Shown here piece by piece: positions 1 through 6,774 of a stretch of DNA of 11,173 nt. The stretch is from Candidatus Aenigmatarchaeota archaeon (lineage in GTDB: Archaea > Aenigmatarchaeota > Aenigmatarchaeia > QMZP01), in the NCBI GenBank assembly GCA_016198605.1, contig JACQIG010000040.1:1-11173 (forward strand), in the 5' to 3' direction. Every line of letters starts with the position of its first letter. The stretch's first letter is position 1. The translations under genes and the position numbers were made by a program. The notes beneath the pieces were generated by a model, which worked only from the letters and a program-made list of their open reading frames with translations, did not search any database and was not told the DNA's origin.

Positions 1-77
1 TAAATGGCGCCCCCCTGGACAACTGGATGAGCTACCTGCCGAAGGACGGGGATATGTTAGTAATAACCTTTGGGTGA
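1..77 (+). CDS. C-terminal end of an unidentified protein (5' part outside window)
   Basis: An open frame enters from the left edge (first full codon at position 3) and ends with TGA at 75-77, giving 24 residues that finish in DGDMLVITFG. A terminal Asp-Gly-Asp followed by a short hydrophobic strand and a final Gly resembles the ends of small archaeal proteins that close with 'DGDRILISYG'-like strands; that resemblance is from memory and gives no function. The frame is accepted because it has a protein-like composition up to the stop and there is a convergent gene and hairpins right after it. The rest of the gene lies outside the window, so the product cannot be named. Confidence 0.5.
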   Translation, partial: NGAPLDNWMSYLPKDGDMLVITFG

Positions 78-89
78 GGCGATATTCTC

Positions 90-119
90 CAAATAAAGTC
101 TTGCGGCCTTGCCGCAAGA
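90..119 (-). terminator. Possible terminator of the PRC-barrel gene
   Basis: Read on the minus strand, the 9-bp stem at 99-119 is followed directly by a T-rich run (ACTTTATTTG, 90-99). It lies about 80 bp past the stop codon of the PRC-barrel gene. A stem followed by T-rich sequence is compatible with archaeal termination, where the T-run matters more than the hairpin. The plus strand has no comparable T-run after any of the three hairpins. Confidence 0.35.
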
Positions 120-186
120 GCGGTGCCTGCCGGCGATGTTATCGCCGGATATGCAGTCGCCGCATCTCTTGTGCTGCGGCACAAGA
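99..186. repeat. Three tandem perfect hairpins between convergent genes
   Basis: Three perfect inverted repeats lie within 88 bp. The first has a 9-bp stem TCTTGCGGC (99-107) paired with 111-119 around a 3-nt loop. The second has an 8-bp stem CCGGCGAT (130-137) paired with 141-148, also with a 3-nt loop. The third has an 8-bp stem TCTTGTGC (167-174) paired with 179-186 around a 4-nt loop. A weak 4-bp stem (151-154 with 162-165) fits between the last two. Hairpins 1 and 3 share the outer TCTTG/CAAGA. The block fills the gap between a plus-strand gene ending at 77 and a minus-strand gene ending at 199, so it may end transcription on one or both strands, or be a structured RNA or a dispersed palindromic element. 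Confidence 0.7.
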
Positions 187-198
187 TCCCGGAAGACT

Positions 199-696
199 CT
201 AGTCCTCCTCGTACCTGGGGCACTCGTTCCTTGGGATGTTCAGGTGGACGTTCTTGCCCACGTGCGCCACATGATGCCCCTTGGCCACGAGGTTCTTCTT
301 GAGTACGCCCGTGTCTATTACCATGTGCGCTATCTCGTTTGTGTTGCCCATCTGCTCTATGTTCTTGACCTTCCCGACAAGCTTGCCGTTCACGTCAAAC
401 ACCTTGACACCCTTCAGCTCCGTGACGGGCGATATGTTAAGGTAGATTGCGCCGTCCCTCAGCTCCTTGAGGTAGGTGGTGTCCAGGAACAGCTCAGGCG
501 CAAAGGAGCCCTTATCCACTAGTATCCCGCTCACGTTGAGCCCGGTTTTTGAGAGGTATATGTTCTTGACCTTCCCTATTACCTCCCCGCTGACTCCTAT
601 CACCCTGTTCCCTATCAGCTCCAGAGCACTCACCATCACAGGCTTGTGCTCCCTTCTTATAGCCTTGTTATTTCTTACTTCACGCAAAGTTGCCAT
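199..696 (-). CDS. Double PRC-barrel domain protein
   Basis: The 165-residue product has two copies of a PRC-barrel-like unit. The first, about residues 27-92, contains RVIGVSGEVIGKVKNIYL. The second, about 95-155, contains KVFDVNGKLVGKVKNIE. Each has the family's pattern of a strand, a Gly-containing turn, then 'G-K-V-K-N-I'. PRC barrels occur in the RimM C-terminus, in photosynthetic reaction centre H subunits and in small stand-alone archaeal proteins of unclear role, probably binding partners or RNA. No signal peptide or membrane segment is seen, so it should be cytoplasmic. The start at 696 is supported by a GGAGG Shine-Dalgarno core at 703-707 with proper spacing; Met21 is a weaker alternative. 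The tail (ECPRYEED) is acidic. The specific function is unknown. Confidence 0.85.
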   Translation of the reverse strand: MATLREVRNNKAIRREHKPVMVSALELIGNRVIGVSGEVIGKVKNIYLSKTGLNVSGILVDKGSFAPELFLDTTYLKELRDGAIYLNISPVTELKGVKVFDVNGKLVGKVKNIEQMGNTNEIAHMVIDTGVLKKNLVAKGHHVAHVGKNVHLNIPRNECPRYEED

Positions 697-775
697 GCCA
701 TCCCTCCTGCAATTTATAGCCCGTTAGGGCAGTTTCTCGTGCATTGGCACAAATTTTAGGAGGCTTGAGCTGGAC

Positions 776-783
776 TATATAAA
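776..783 (-). promoter_or_regulatory. TATA box of the PRC-barrel gene
   Basis: On the minus strand the octamer TTTATATA lies at 776-783 and is preceded by an A-rich AAAAG that could act as a BRE. It predicts a transcription start near 754, leaving a leader of about 55 nt that contains the Shine-Dalgarno site. The gene would therefore be leadered, unlike its neighbours. Confidence 0.5.
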
Positions 784-790
784 TACTTTT

Positions 791-820
791 GGTGGAACAG
801 GGTGGGACAGCATGGAACAG
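791..820. repeat. Three 10-bp direct repeats upstream of the TATA box
   Basis: Three contiguous 10-bp units occupy 791-800, 801-810 and 811-820. The first is GGTGGAACAG; the second differs at one base and the third at two. The period matches one DNA helical turn, and the array sits immediately upstream (minus-strand sense) of the BRE/TATA of the PRC-barrel gene and ends 9 bp before the stop codon of the regulator gene at 830. That position suits an activator site. The protein that would bind it is unknown. Confidence 0.5.
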
Positions 821-829
821 CCGCGTTGC

Positions 830-1735
830 CTATTGCTTTTCCATGAACCATTTTTTCAGCTTGAGGGAGTTCGTAAGGCCTACGTCATAAATTTCAATGA
901 GATCTTTCATTTGCAGGGATTTTATTGTTCTGGACAGCGTGCTCTTTGGTATGCCGGTCTTCATGAAGACCTTCTTCTGCGTGAGCTGCCCGCCGTCGCC
1001 GAGCAGCGTTTCCACAACCTTCCTTTCGTTCTCGCTGAGCGTCTTCAGTATGTCCCCCTGCGCCTCCGACATGCCCGTGGCCTTTCCGCTGCCGCCTTCC
1101 TTTGGCCTCCTCAGGTACAGCACAACCACCGCCGCCATAGCAGCAGCAGCCGCGCCAAGGAGCACTGGCCCGATGTCAGGCGTGTTCTCAGGCCTTGGGC
1201 TAGTAACCTGGTCCAGCCTGTAAATGACTGACAGTTCCTGCGCACTGCCAGCATCAATGCCCCACTCCACGAATATATCCCCGGCCGCATAAATTGTGCC
1301 TTCCGGCCTGACGGACAGGATGGCCGCGTTGGCAGGGAGGGCCAGCCTGACCTCGGCGGGCCCTTGTGATGCCAGGGAATAGCCGAACGCCCATGTCTCC
1401 CCGGATTTTGACGTCAGGGAAGAGGTTGAATATTCCAGGGTAATCCCGTAGTTGGGCCTCGCCTGGCTTGTTGTTATTATTATCCTCCCACCCTCAACCC
1501 TGTAAGGCAGGGCTCCTGTTGCGTCAAAGGCGTGCACCCCCCTCGGGCTGTATATCGGGAGCGACACCTCGCTTAGCCCGGTTGAGTCAAAGGACACCAG
1601 CACCTGCATGCTGGCATCGCCGAGGCTGTCTATTGAAACCCTTGTGATGTAATTGTCAAATGCCTGCGCGCCTGCCAGAGGGGTGGAGGCAAGCAACACC
1701 AGAAAGCATAGAGCCAGCAGCCTCATCACAGCCAT
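830..1735 (-). CDS. Membrane-anchored winged-helix transcriptional regulator
   Basis: The 301-residue product has an N-terminal signal peptide (residues 1-24, hydrophobic core then AGAQA), an extracytoplasmic beta-rich domain (about 25-180), a Pro-rich linker, one Ala-rich membrane segment (about 188-208) followed by RRPK, and a cytoplasmic C-terminal winged helix-turn-helix (about 228-297). The recognition-helix region reads TGIPKSTLSRTIKSLQ, as in MarR/IclR-like DNA-binding domains. This layout matches the archaeal membrane-associated regulators of the COG2512 type, whose signals are mostly unknown. A TATA-like element 26 bp upstream and the lack of a Shine-Dalgarno site favour a leaderless start at 1735; Met4 is an alternative. 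The gene is divergent from the TCA operon, so it may regulate that operon, but this is only inferred from position. Confidence 0.85.
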   Translation of the reverse strand: MAVMRLLALCFLVLLASTPLAGAQAFDNYITRVSIDSLGDASMQVLVSFDSTGLSEVSLPIYSPRGVHAFDATGALPYRVEGGRIIITTSQARPNYGITLEYSTSSLTSKSGETWAFGYSLASQGPAEVRLALPANAAILSVRPEGTIYAAGDIFVEWGIDAGSAQELSVIYRLDQVTSPRPENTPDIGPVLLGAAAAAMAAVVVLYLRRPKEGGSGKATGMSEAQGDILKTLSENERKVVETLLGDGGQLTQKKVFMKTGIPKSTLSRTIKSLQMKDLIEIYDVGLTNSLKLKKWFMEKQ

Positions 1736-1756
1736 ATAAGACTTTTATGGGCCTGG

Positions 1757-1764
1757 TTTAAAAA
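1757..1764 (-). promoter_or_regulatory. TATA box of the winged-helix regulator gene
   Basis: The minus strand reads TTTTTAAA at 1757-1764, centred about 26 bp upstream of the ATG at 1735. This is the spacing expected if transcription begins at or next to the start codon, giving a leaderless mRNA. Just upstream is an alternating purine-pyrimidine GC tract (1768-1782). Confidence 0.45.
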
Positions 1765-1799
1765 CTAACGCGCGCGTGTGCGGCGCAGCTCAAGCAACG

Positions 1800-1863
1800 G
1801 CTGGAACATTATATCAGAACACATTAATTTACAATTTTGCATGTGTTCTGATGGCTATCCAGC
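1800..1863. repeat. Long interrupted inverted repeat in the divergent intergenic region
   Basis: A perfect 12-bp inverted repeat ATCAGAACACAT (1813-1824) pairs with 1841-1852 around an AT-rich 16-base spacer. Outside it, GCTGGA (1800-1805) pairs with TCCAGC (1858-1863) across short unpaired stretches of 7 and 5 bases, giving 18 paired bases. It lies between the regulator gene and the TCA operon, 64 bp from the former's start and 113 bp from the latter's. It could be a two-site operator with half-sites about 28 bp apart, or the stem of a transcribed RNA. Confidence 0.65.
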
Positions 1864-1867
1864 ATTT

Positions 1868-1895
1868 CCGGCTTGCATCAATTGTAGCAAGCCGG
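1868..1895. repeat. Second inverted repeat upstream of the TCA operon
   Basis: The 9-bp arms CCGGCTTGC (1868-1876) and its complement (1887-1895) are perfect and enclose a 10-base loop containing CAATTG. It begins four bases after the previous inverted repeat. There is no T-run after it on the plus strand, so a simple terminator is unlikely. The two repeats together form a structured block of about 95 bp. Confidence 0.6.
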
Positions 1896-1941
1896 CATGC
1901 ACTCAAATCGCCTGTTAAAAGTTTGATTATTATTGTGATTT

Positions 1942-1951
1942 GATATTATAT
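1942..1951 (+). promoter_or_regulatory. Probable TATA box of the TCA operon
   Basis: The sequence GATATTATAT is centred about 28-30 bp upstream of the isocitrate dehydrogenase ATG at 1977, consistent with a leaderless or near-leaderless transcript. A second TATA-like string (AATATATAAG, 1963-1972) is too close to the start codon to serve that ATG. No Shine-Dalgarno motif precedes the start. Confidence 0.4.
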
Positions 1952-1976
1952 TCCGGCCTGCCAATATATAAGCAGT

Positions 1977-2984
1977 ATGAAATCCTACAGGATAGCAGTC
2001 CTCCCGGGGGACGGTATAGGGCCTGAGGTTATTGGTTCTGCGATAAACGTGCTGGAGGCTGCCCAGTGCAAAGGGTGCTTCAGGCTGGATTATGCTTACG
2101 GGGAGGCGGGGTCTGGCGTGATAAAAAAATACGGGACAAACCTTCCTGCGGGTACGGTGAAGATATTGAAAGGAGCCCGCGCGTGCCTGAAGGGCCCCAT
2201 GACCACCCCAGAGGAGGCAAGCGCTCCCGTGTCTGTAGCCGTCCAGATAAGGAAGATGTTTGATTTGTACGCCAATGTCAGGCCCTGCAAGGCTTACCCA
2301 AATGCCGGCGGCAGGGAAGGCGTTGACCTGGTGATAGTAAGGGAGAACACCGAAGGCCTTTATTCAGGCAGGGAAAGGAAGATACCGGGCGGGGCGGTGG
2401 CGGAAAGGATTGTCACGAAAAGGGCCTCAAGGAAGGTAGCGCTCTTCGCCCTGCGGCTTGCGCTCGCGAGGAAAAGGAAAATTACTTATGTGCACAAAGC
2501 GAATATCTTAAGGATGACGGATGGGGTCTTTAGCCGGGCTGTCCTGTCGGTGGCAAAGGCATACCCGCAGGTGCGGGTGGAGGGAATGCATGTGGACGCG
2601 GCTGCAATGCAGCTGGTCAAGGATCCCGGGCAGTTTGACGTCATCGTCACGACCAACCTCTTTGGGGACATACTCTCAGATGAGGCTGCGCAGGTAGCCG
2701 GGGGAGTCGGCCTGGCGCCATCCGCCAACATAGGGACCAGCTACGGGATGTTTGAGCCTGTCCATGGCTCCGCTCCCAAATACGCAGGCAAGGGCGTCGC
2801 AAACCCCATTGCCACAATACTTGCTGCCAGGATGATGCTGGATTATCTGGGGGAAGCAAAAGCAGGCAAGCTGGTGGAAAATGCCGTTGCCAGGGCATTG
2901 GAAGGCGGGAAGGCCCTGACAAAAGACCTGGGAGGAAACGCCTCCACAGGGAAATGCGCGGAGGCAATAACAGGGTTGATATGA
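1977..2984 (+). CDS. icd: Isocitrate dehydrogenase (isocitrate/isopropylmalate dehydrogenase family)
   Basis: This 335-residue beta-decarboxylating dehydrogenase would convert isocitrate to 2-oxoglutarate and CO2 in the cytoplasm. Visible family features are the N-terminal PGDGIGPEV, the substrate arginines in RKMFDLYANVRP (92 and 102), RENTEGLYSG with Tyr129, catalytic Lys174 in YVHKANI, Asp207, and the metal-binding GDILSDEAAQ (Asp231, Asp235). Ser86 lies where E. coli IDH has Ser113, but the position of Asn115 is Ala88. The cofactor loop reads HGSAPKYAGKG: Lys268-Tyr269 match the Lys344-Tyr345 pair of NADP-dependent E. coli IDH, whereas NAD-type members usually have Asp-Ile or similar. Isopropylmalate or homoisocitrate dehydrogenase is possible by family, but the downstream citrate synthase favours isocitrate. 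It is the first gene of the operon and its TGA overlaps the next ATG. Confidence 0.85.
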   Translation: MKSYRIAVLPGDGIGPEVIGSAINVLEAAQCKGCFRLDYAYGEAGSGVIKKYGTNLPAGTVKILKGARACLKGPMTTPEEASAPVSVAVQIRKMFDLYANVRPCKAYPNAGGREGVDLVIVRENTEGLYSGRERKIPGGAVAERIVTKRASRKVALFALRLALARKRKITYVHKANILRMTDGVFSRAVLSVAKAYPQVRVEGMHVDAAAMQLVKDPGQFDVIVTTNLFGDILSDEAAQVAGGVGLAPSANIGTSYGMFEPVHGSAPKYAGKGVANPIATILAARMMLDYLGEAKAGKLVENAVARALEGGKALTKDLGGNASTGKCAEAITGLI

Positions 2985-4120
2985 CAAGGAAAGCCGTCTA
3001 CAAGGGCCTGGAGGACGTTGTTGCATCCGAATCAAGCATATGCTTCATTGACGGCAGGAGGGGCGTGCTCCTGTACAGGGGGTATGACATCAGGGACCTG
3101 GCCGAACATTCCACTTATGAGGAGGTCGCCTATCTCCTGCTTTATGGCAAACTTCCAAACAGGGCAGAGCTCAATTCTTTCAGCGCAGAACTGGCCAACT
3201 GCAGGGAGCTGCCGCAAAGGCTGGTGGTGATAATGGAAAACTTCTGCAGGAGGCTGCTTCCCATAGATGCGCTGAGGTCCTGCGCCTCCCTCCTCAAATG
3301 CTATGACCCGGTGGAGGCGGACAGGAGCGTGGAGGCCAACATAACCAGGGGCATTGACCTGATTGCCAAATTCCCGACAATAGTGGCTTATTATTACAGG
3401 ATAAACCAGGGGAGGAGGGCAATCCGCCCTGACAAAAGGCTTGGCCACGCCGAAAACTTCCTTTACATGCTACATGGCAAAAGGCCGGGCAGGCTGGATG
3501 CGAGGATAGCAGACCTTGACATGGTCTTGCATGCCGAGCACGAGTTCAATGCATCCACATTTGCGGCGAGGGTGACGGCCTCCACCCTCTCGGATATGTA
3601 CGCCGCCATAACCACTGCCGTAGGCACCTTGGAAGGCCCGCTGCACGGGGGTGCGGCCTCAGCAGTAGTCAGGATGCTGGAGGAGATTGGGGATGAGAAT
3701 AACGTGGAAAAATACGTCAAGGATACGCTGGCCAAGCATGGCAGGATAATGGGCGTAGGCCACAGGATTTACAAGACCCTTGATCCAAGGGTTGTCAAAA
3801 TAAGGGAGCTGGCCAGGCAGGCCGGGGAGAGAAGGGGGGACCTGAGGTATTATAAGATGCTGGTGAGGCTTGAAGAATCCATCAGGAAAGCAGGACTGAA
3901 CAAGCATGGCATCTACCCTAATGTTGACCTGTATACCGGGGCAGTCTACAGGAATCTTGGAATCCCGGAAATCCTTTTTGACCCAATGTTTGCCCTCGGA
4001 AGGATAGCGGGATGGGTTGCGCATGTGGTGGAACAGTATGGCGACAACAGGCTGATCAGGCCTGTATCCTATTATACGGGAAAGAAGGGCCTGAAATATG
4101 TGCCAATAGGAAAAAGGTGA
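2981..4120 (+). CDS. gltA: Citrate synthase
   Basis: The 379-residue product condenses oxaloacetate and acetyl-CoA to citrate. It is of the short archaeal/Gram-positive length and opens with the typical KGLEDVVASES...LYRGYDIRDLA. The catalytic triad is visible: His222 in GPLHGGA, His261 in GVGHRIYKTLDPR, and Asp316 in NVDLYTG. HAEHEFNASTFAARVTAST (about 184-202) is also characteristic, and GRIAGW (Arg341) and the C-terminal RLIRP supply substrate arginines. The start at 2981 overlaps the preceding stop in an ATGA arrangement and matches the usual N-terminus; an in-frame upstream ATG at 2954 would add nine residues from within the previous gene and is rejected. 2-Methylcitrate synthase activity cannot be excluded, but the neighbours favour citrate. 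Confidence 0.95.
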   Translation: MTRKAVYKGLEDVVASESSICFIDGRRGVLLYRGYDIRDLAEHSTYEEVAYLLLYGKLPNRAELNSFSAELANCRELPQRLVVIMENFCRRLLPIDALRSCASLLKCYDPVEADRSVEANITRGIDLIAKFPTIVAYYYRINQGRRAIRPDKRLGHAENFLYMLHGKRPGRLDARIADLDMVLHAEHEFNASTFAARVTASTLSDMYAAITTAVGTLEGPLHGGAASAVVRMLEEIGDENNVEKYVKDTLAKHGRIMGVGHRIYKTLDPRVVKIRELARQAGERRGDLRYYKMLVRLEESIRKAGLNKHGIYPNVDLYTGAVYRNLGIPEILFDPMFALGRIAGWVAHVVEQYGDNRLIRPVSYYTGKKGLKYVPIGKR

Positions 4121-5052
4121 TGCAAATCAGGAAGAAAATCACGATAGTGGGCGCGGGAAAGGTAGGCTCCACAGTGGCGCAGATCCTGGCCTACAAGGGG
4201 CTCGGGGACATTGTTATCGTTAACAGGACTGCAGGGAAGGCGCAAGGGATCGCCATGGACCTGATGCAGTCTTCCCCTGTGGTGGAGGGTTTTGACGCTG
4301 CAGTCATGGGCGCGGGCGATTATGCCGAAACAAAGGAATCGGACGTTGCCATAATCACCGCGGGCCTCCCCAGGAAGGAGGGCATGAGCAGGGACCAGCT
4401 CCTGGCAGCCAATGCAGGCGCAGTCAGGGACATAGCTGCCCAGCTTGCCAGGCATTCCCCCGGGGCAGCCATGGTAGTGGTTACAAACCCGCTGGATGTC
4501 ATGGTCCATGTGGCGTGGAAAGCCAGCGGCTTCAAGGCAAGCAAGGTCATCGGCATGGCAGGGGTTCTTGACACGGCAAGGTTCAGGCATTTCATAGCCA
4601 AAGAGCTGGGCGTCTCGCCAAGGCTGGTCTCCGGGATGGTCCTAGGAGGCCACGGGGATCTCATGCTTCCTCTGGTTGATTACGCTAAAGTAAAAGGCAA
4701 GCCATTAACAGGCCTTATGCCAAAAGAAAAGATTGGCCGGATTGTCAGGAGGACTGTCAATGCCGGCGCTGAAATAATAAGTCTGGAAGGCGATTCCGCC
4801 TATTACGCGCCCGCCTCTTCTGTGGTGCAAATGGTTGAATCCATATTATTGGATAAAAAAATGATACTCCCTTGCTCTGCCTACCTTAATGGGCAGTATG
4901 GAATTAAGGGCGTCTTCCTCGGAGTCCCTGTTAGGCTCGGGAAGAATGGCGTTGAGAAAATCATAGAACTGAAGCTTACAAAGGAAGAATTGACGCGCCT
5001 GCAGGATTCTGCCAGGAGCGTGACGGAGATGGTTAAAAAGGCAGGGATTTGA
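4120..5052 (+). CDS. mdh: Malate dehydrogenase (lactate/malate dehydrogenase family)
   Basis: The 310-residue enzyme interconverts malate and oxaloacetate. The Rossmann motif is GAGKVGST (11-18). Arg85 and Arg91 in GLPRKEGMSR mark malate rather than lactate specificity. The catalytic Asp151/Arg154 (LDTARFR) and His178 (GGHGD) are present. At the end of the second strand, where NAD enzymes have an acidic residue that holds the adenosine ribose, this protein has Asn35-Arg36-Thr37 (VIVNRTAGKA), a pattern associated with NADP binding in other Rossmann enzymes. The ATG at 4120 shares one base with the citrate synthase stop (TGATG), which implies coupled translation; the longer in-frame extension back to 4012 lies within citrate synthase and is rejected. 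The next gene's ATG follows the stop directly. Confidence 0.93.
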   Translation: MQIRKKITIVGAGKVGSTVAQILAYKGLGDIVIVNRTAGKAQGIAMDLMQSSPVVEGFDAAVMGAGDYAETKESDVAIITAGLPRKEGMSRDQLLAANAGAVRDIAAQLARHSPGAAMVVVTNPLDVMVHVAWKASGFKASKVIGMAGVLDTARFRHFIAKELGVSPRLVSGMVLGGHGDLMLPLVDYAKVKGKPLTGLMPKEKIGRIVRRTVNAGAEIISLEGDSAYYAPASSVVQMVESILLDKKMILPCSAYLNGQYGIKGVFLGVPVRLGKNGVEKIIELKLTKEELTRLQDSARSVTEMVKKAGI

Positions 5053-6774
5053 ATGGAAATCCGGACGGAGAAATGCAATGTCCTAATCATTGGTGCTGGC
5101 GGAGCAGGCCTTCGTGCTGCGATAGAGGCCCATGACAATGGCGCTGATGTGATTCTGGCGGGAAAAACACTGCTTGGGAAGGCCCATACTGTGATGGCCG
5201 AGGGCGGGATCAACGCCGCTCTGGGAAATATAGACAAGGAAGACAACTGGAAGGTCCACTTCATGGACACATACAGGGAAGGCCAGTTTTTAGGCCACCC
5301 GAAGGCAATAGAGCTGCTTGTAAAGAACGCTGCGGAAGCCATACTGGAACTTGAGCAATGGGGCGCGCTTTTTGACAGGACACCAGACGGCAAGATAATG
5401 CAAAGGCCTTTCGGGGCGCACACGTACAGGCGCACATGCCACGTAGCAGACAGGACAGGACTGGAGATCATGACAGCAATGGTGGAGCAGGCAAAAAAGA
5501 AGGGAATAAAGAATTTCGAGGAGGTCTATATAACGCGTCTTTTTTCTGACGGAAAGAGGGTTTCCGGAGCGCTGGGTATTGATATCAAAAAGGGGGAAGG
5601 CATTGTTTTCAACAGCAAGGCCATTGTTCTTGCAACAGGGGGTTGCGCCAGGGTTTACAGGACAAGCACAAATCCATGGGAGAATGTAGGTGACGGCCAT
5701 GCGTTGGCCTACAATATCGGTGCTGAACTGCAGGATATGGAGATGATACAGTTCCATCCCACATCCATGGTGTATCCTGAGACGGCGAAAGGAATTCTCG
5801 TAACCGAGTCGGTAAGGGGCGAGGGAGGCATCCTCCTGAATTCAAAAGCGGAGAGATTTATGGAAAGATACGATCCCAGAAGGCTTGAGCTTGGTCCAAG
5901 GGATGAGGTTGCAAGGGCCATATTCACTGAAATACACAAGGGAAACGCCACTCCGCACGGAGGCGTCTGGCTTGACATAACGCACAAACCAAAGGATTAC
6001 ATCCTCAAGAAGCTTCCAAAAATGTACAAGCAGTTTAAGGATTTCGCTGATGTGGATATTGCAAGGGAAAGGATGGAGGTCGCCCCTGCCGCCCATTATT
6101 CAATGGGGGGGATTGCCGCTGGGCCTGAGACATGCTCCACTAGAGTGAAGGGATTGTATGCGTGCGGGGAGGTGACAGCCGGAGTCCACGGCGCAAACAG
6201 GCTGGGTGGCAATTCGCTTACTGACATACTCGTATTTGGTAAGATTGCAGGAAAGGAGGCTGCATCATATTCAAAAAACATAACCTTTCCGGGAATACGG
6301 GAAGAGGGAATAGTGGAAGAATGGAAAAGCATTACAGCACCATTCAATAACAAAGGCATCAAGCCGCAAAAAATAAAGGAAGAGATTGCAAATGTCATGT
6401 GGGAGAATGTAGGGCTCTTTATGACAGAAAGCTCCATGAACACTGCTTTAGCTATGCTGAATAAGTGGAAAAAAGAGTTCAGGAATGTTGGTGTTTCAGG
6501 CGGCACTGTATATAATCCTGAGTGGATGGATTACCTTGACATCAGAAGCATGCTTGTCACCTGTGAAGCAATAATACGCTCTGCACTTTGCAGAAAGGAG
6601 TCGCGCGGTGCCCATTTCAGGGAGGATTATCCTGAGAAGAGGAAGGAGTGGCTTGTGAACATATTTACTGCAAAAAGAGGGGAGAAGATGGTTTTGTATA
6701 AAAGGCCTGTCCCTCCGCTTGCTGAGGGGCTCAAGAAGGAGCTTGGGGAATATTATGAAGGAAATAAAGGTTAA
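5053..6774 (+). CDS. sdhA: Succinate dehydrogenase/fumarate reductase flavoprotein subunit
   Basis: This is a full-length 573-residue FAD subunit that interconverts succinate and fumarate at the cytoplasmic face. The dinucleotide motif is IIGAGGAG (12-19). His45 in KAHTVMAEGGINAAL is the expected site of covalent FAD attachment. Active-site residues are seen in QFHPTSMV (His235), SVRGEGG (Arg255), RDEVARAI (Arg283), AHYSMGG (His348) and ANRLGGNSLTD (Arg383). The C-terminal domain carries the usual SRGAHFREDYP. The ATG directly abuts the malate dehydrogenase stop. The direction of reaction in the cell cannot be told from sequence; location in a TCA operon with citrate synthase favours succinate oxidation. 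The last 20 bases overlap sdhB. Confidence 0.95.
   Translation: MEIRTEKCNVLIIGAGGAGLRAAIEAHDNGADVILAGKTLLGKAHTVMAEGGINAALGNIDKEDNWKVHFMDTYREGQFLGHPKAIELLVKNAAEAILELEQWGALFDRTPDGKIMQRPFGAHTYRRTCHVADRTGLEIMTAMVEQAKKKGIKNFEEVYITRLFSDGKRVSGALGIDIKKGEGIVFNSKAIVLATGGCARVYRTSTNPWENVGDGHALAYNIGAELQDMEMIQFHPTSMVYPETAKGILVTESVRGEGGILLNSKAERFMERYDPRRLELGPRDEVARAIFTEIHKGNATPHGGVWLDITHKPKDYILKKLPKMYKQFKDFADVDIARERMEVAPAAHYSMGGIAAGPETCSTRVKGLYACGEVTAGVHGANRLGGNSLTDILVFGKIAGKEAASYSKNITFPGIREEGIVEEWKSITAPFNNKGIKPQKIKEEIANVMWENVGLFMTESSMNTALAMLNKWKKEFRNVGVSGGTVYNPEWMDYLDIRSMLVTCEAIIRSALCRKESRGAHFREDYPEKRKEWLVNIFTAKRGEKMVLYKRPVPPLAEGLKKELGEYYEGNKG

Noticed and set aside
99..186. CRISPR-like array
   Set aside because: The three palindromes differ in sequence and there are no uniform repeats or spacers of regular length.
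109..522. Plus-strand frame of 137 codons
   Set aside because: It runs antisense to the PRC-barrel gene and starts inside the hairpin cluster; no recognisable domain.
812..1231. Plus-strand frame of 139 codons with a TATA-like element about 30 bp upstream
   Set aside because: It is antisense to the winged-helix regulator, has low-complexity, non-protein-like composition, and the TATA string is better explained as the promoter of the minus-strand PRC-barrel gene.
4012..4119. 36-residue N-terminal extension of malate dehydrogenase
   Set aside because: It lies within citrate synthase in another frame; the Rossmann domain normally begins a few residues after the Met at 4120, which overlaps the preceding stop.
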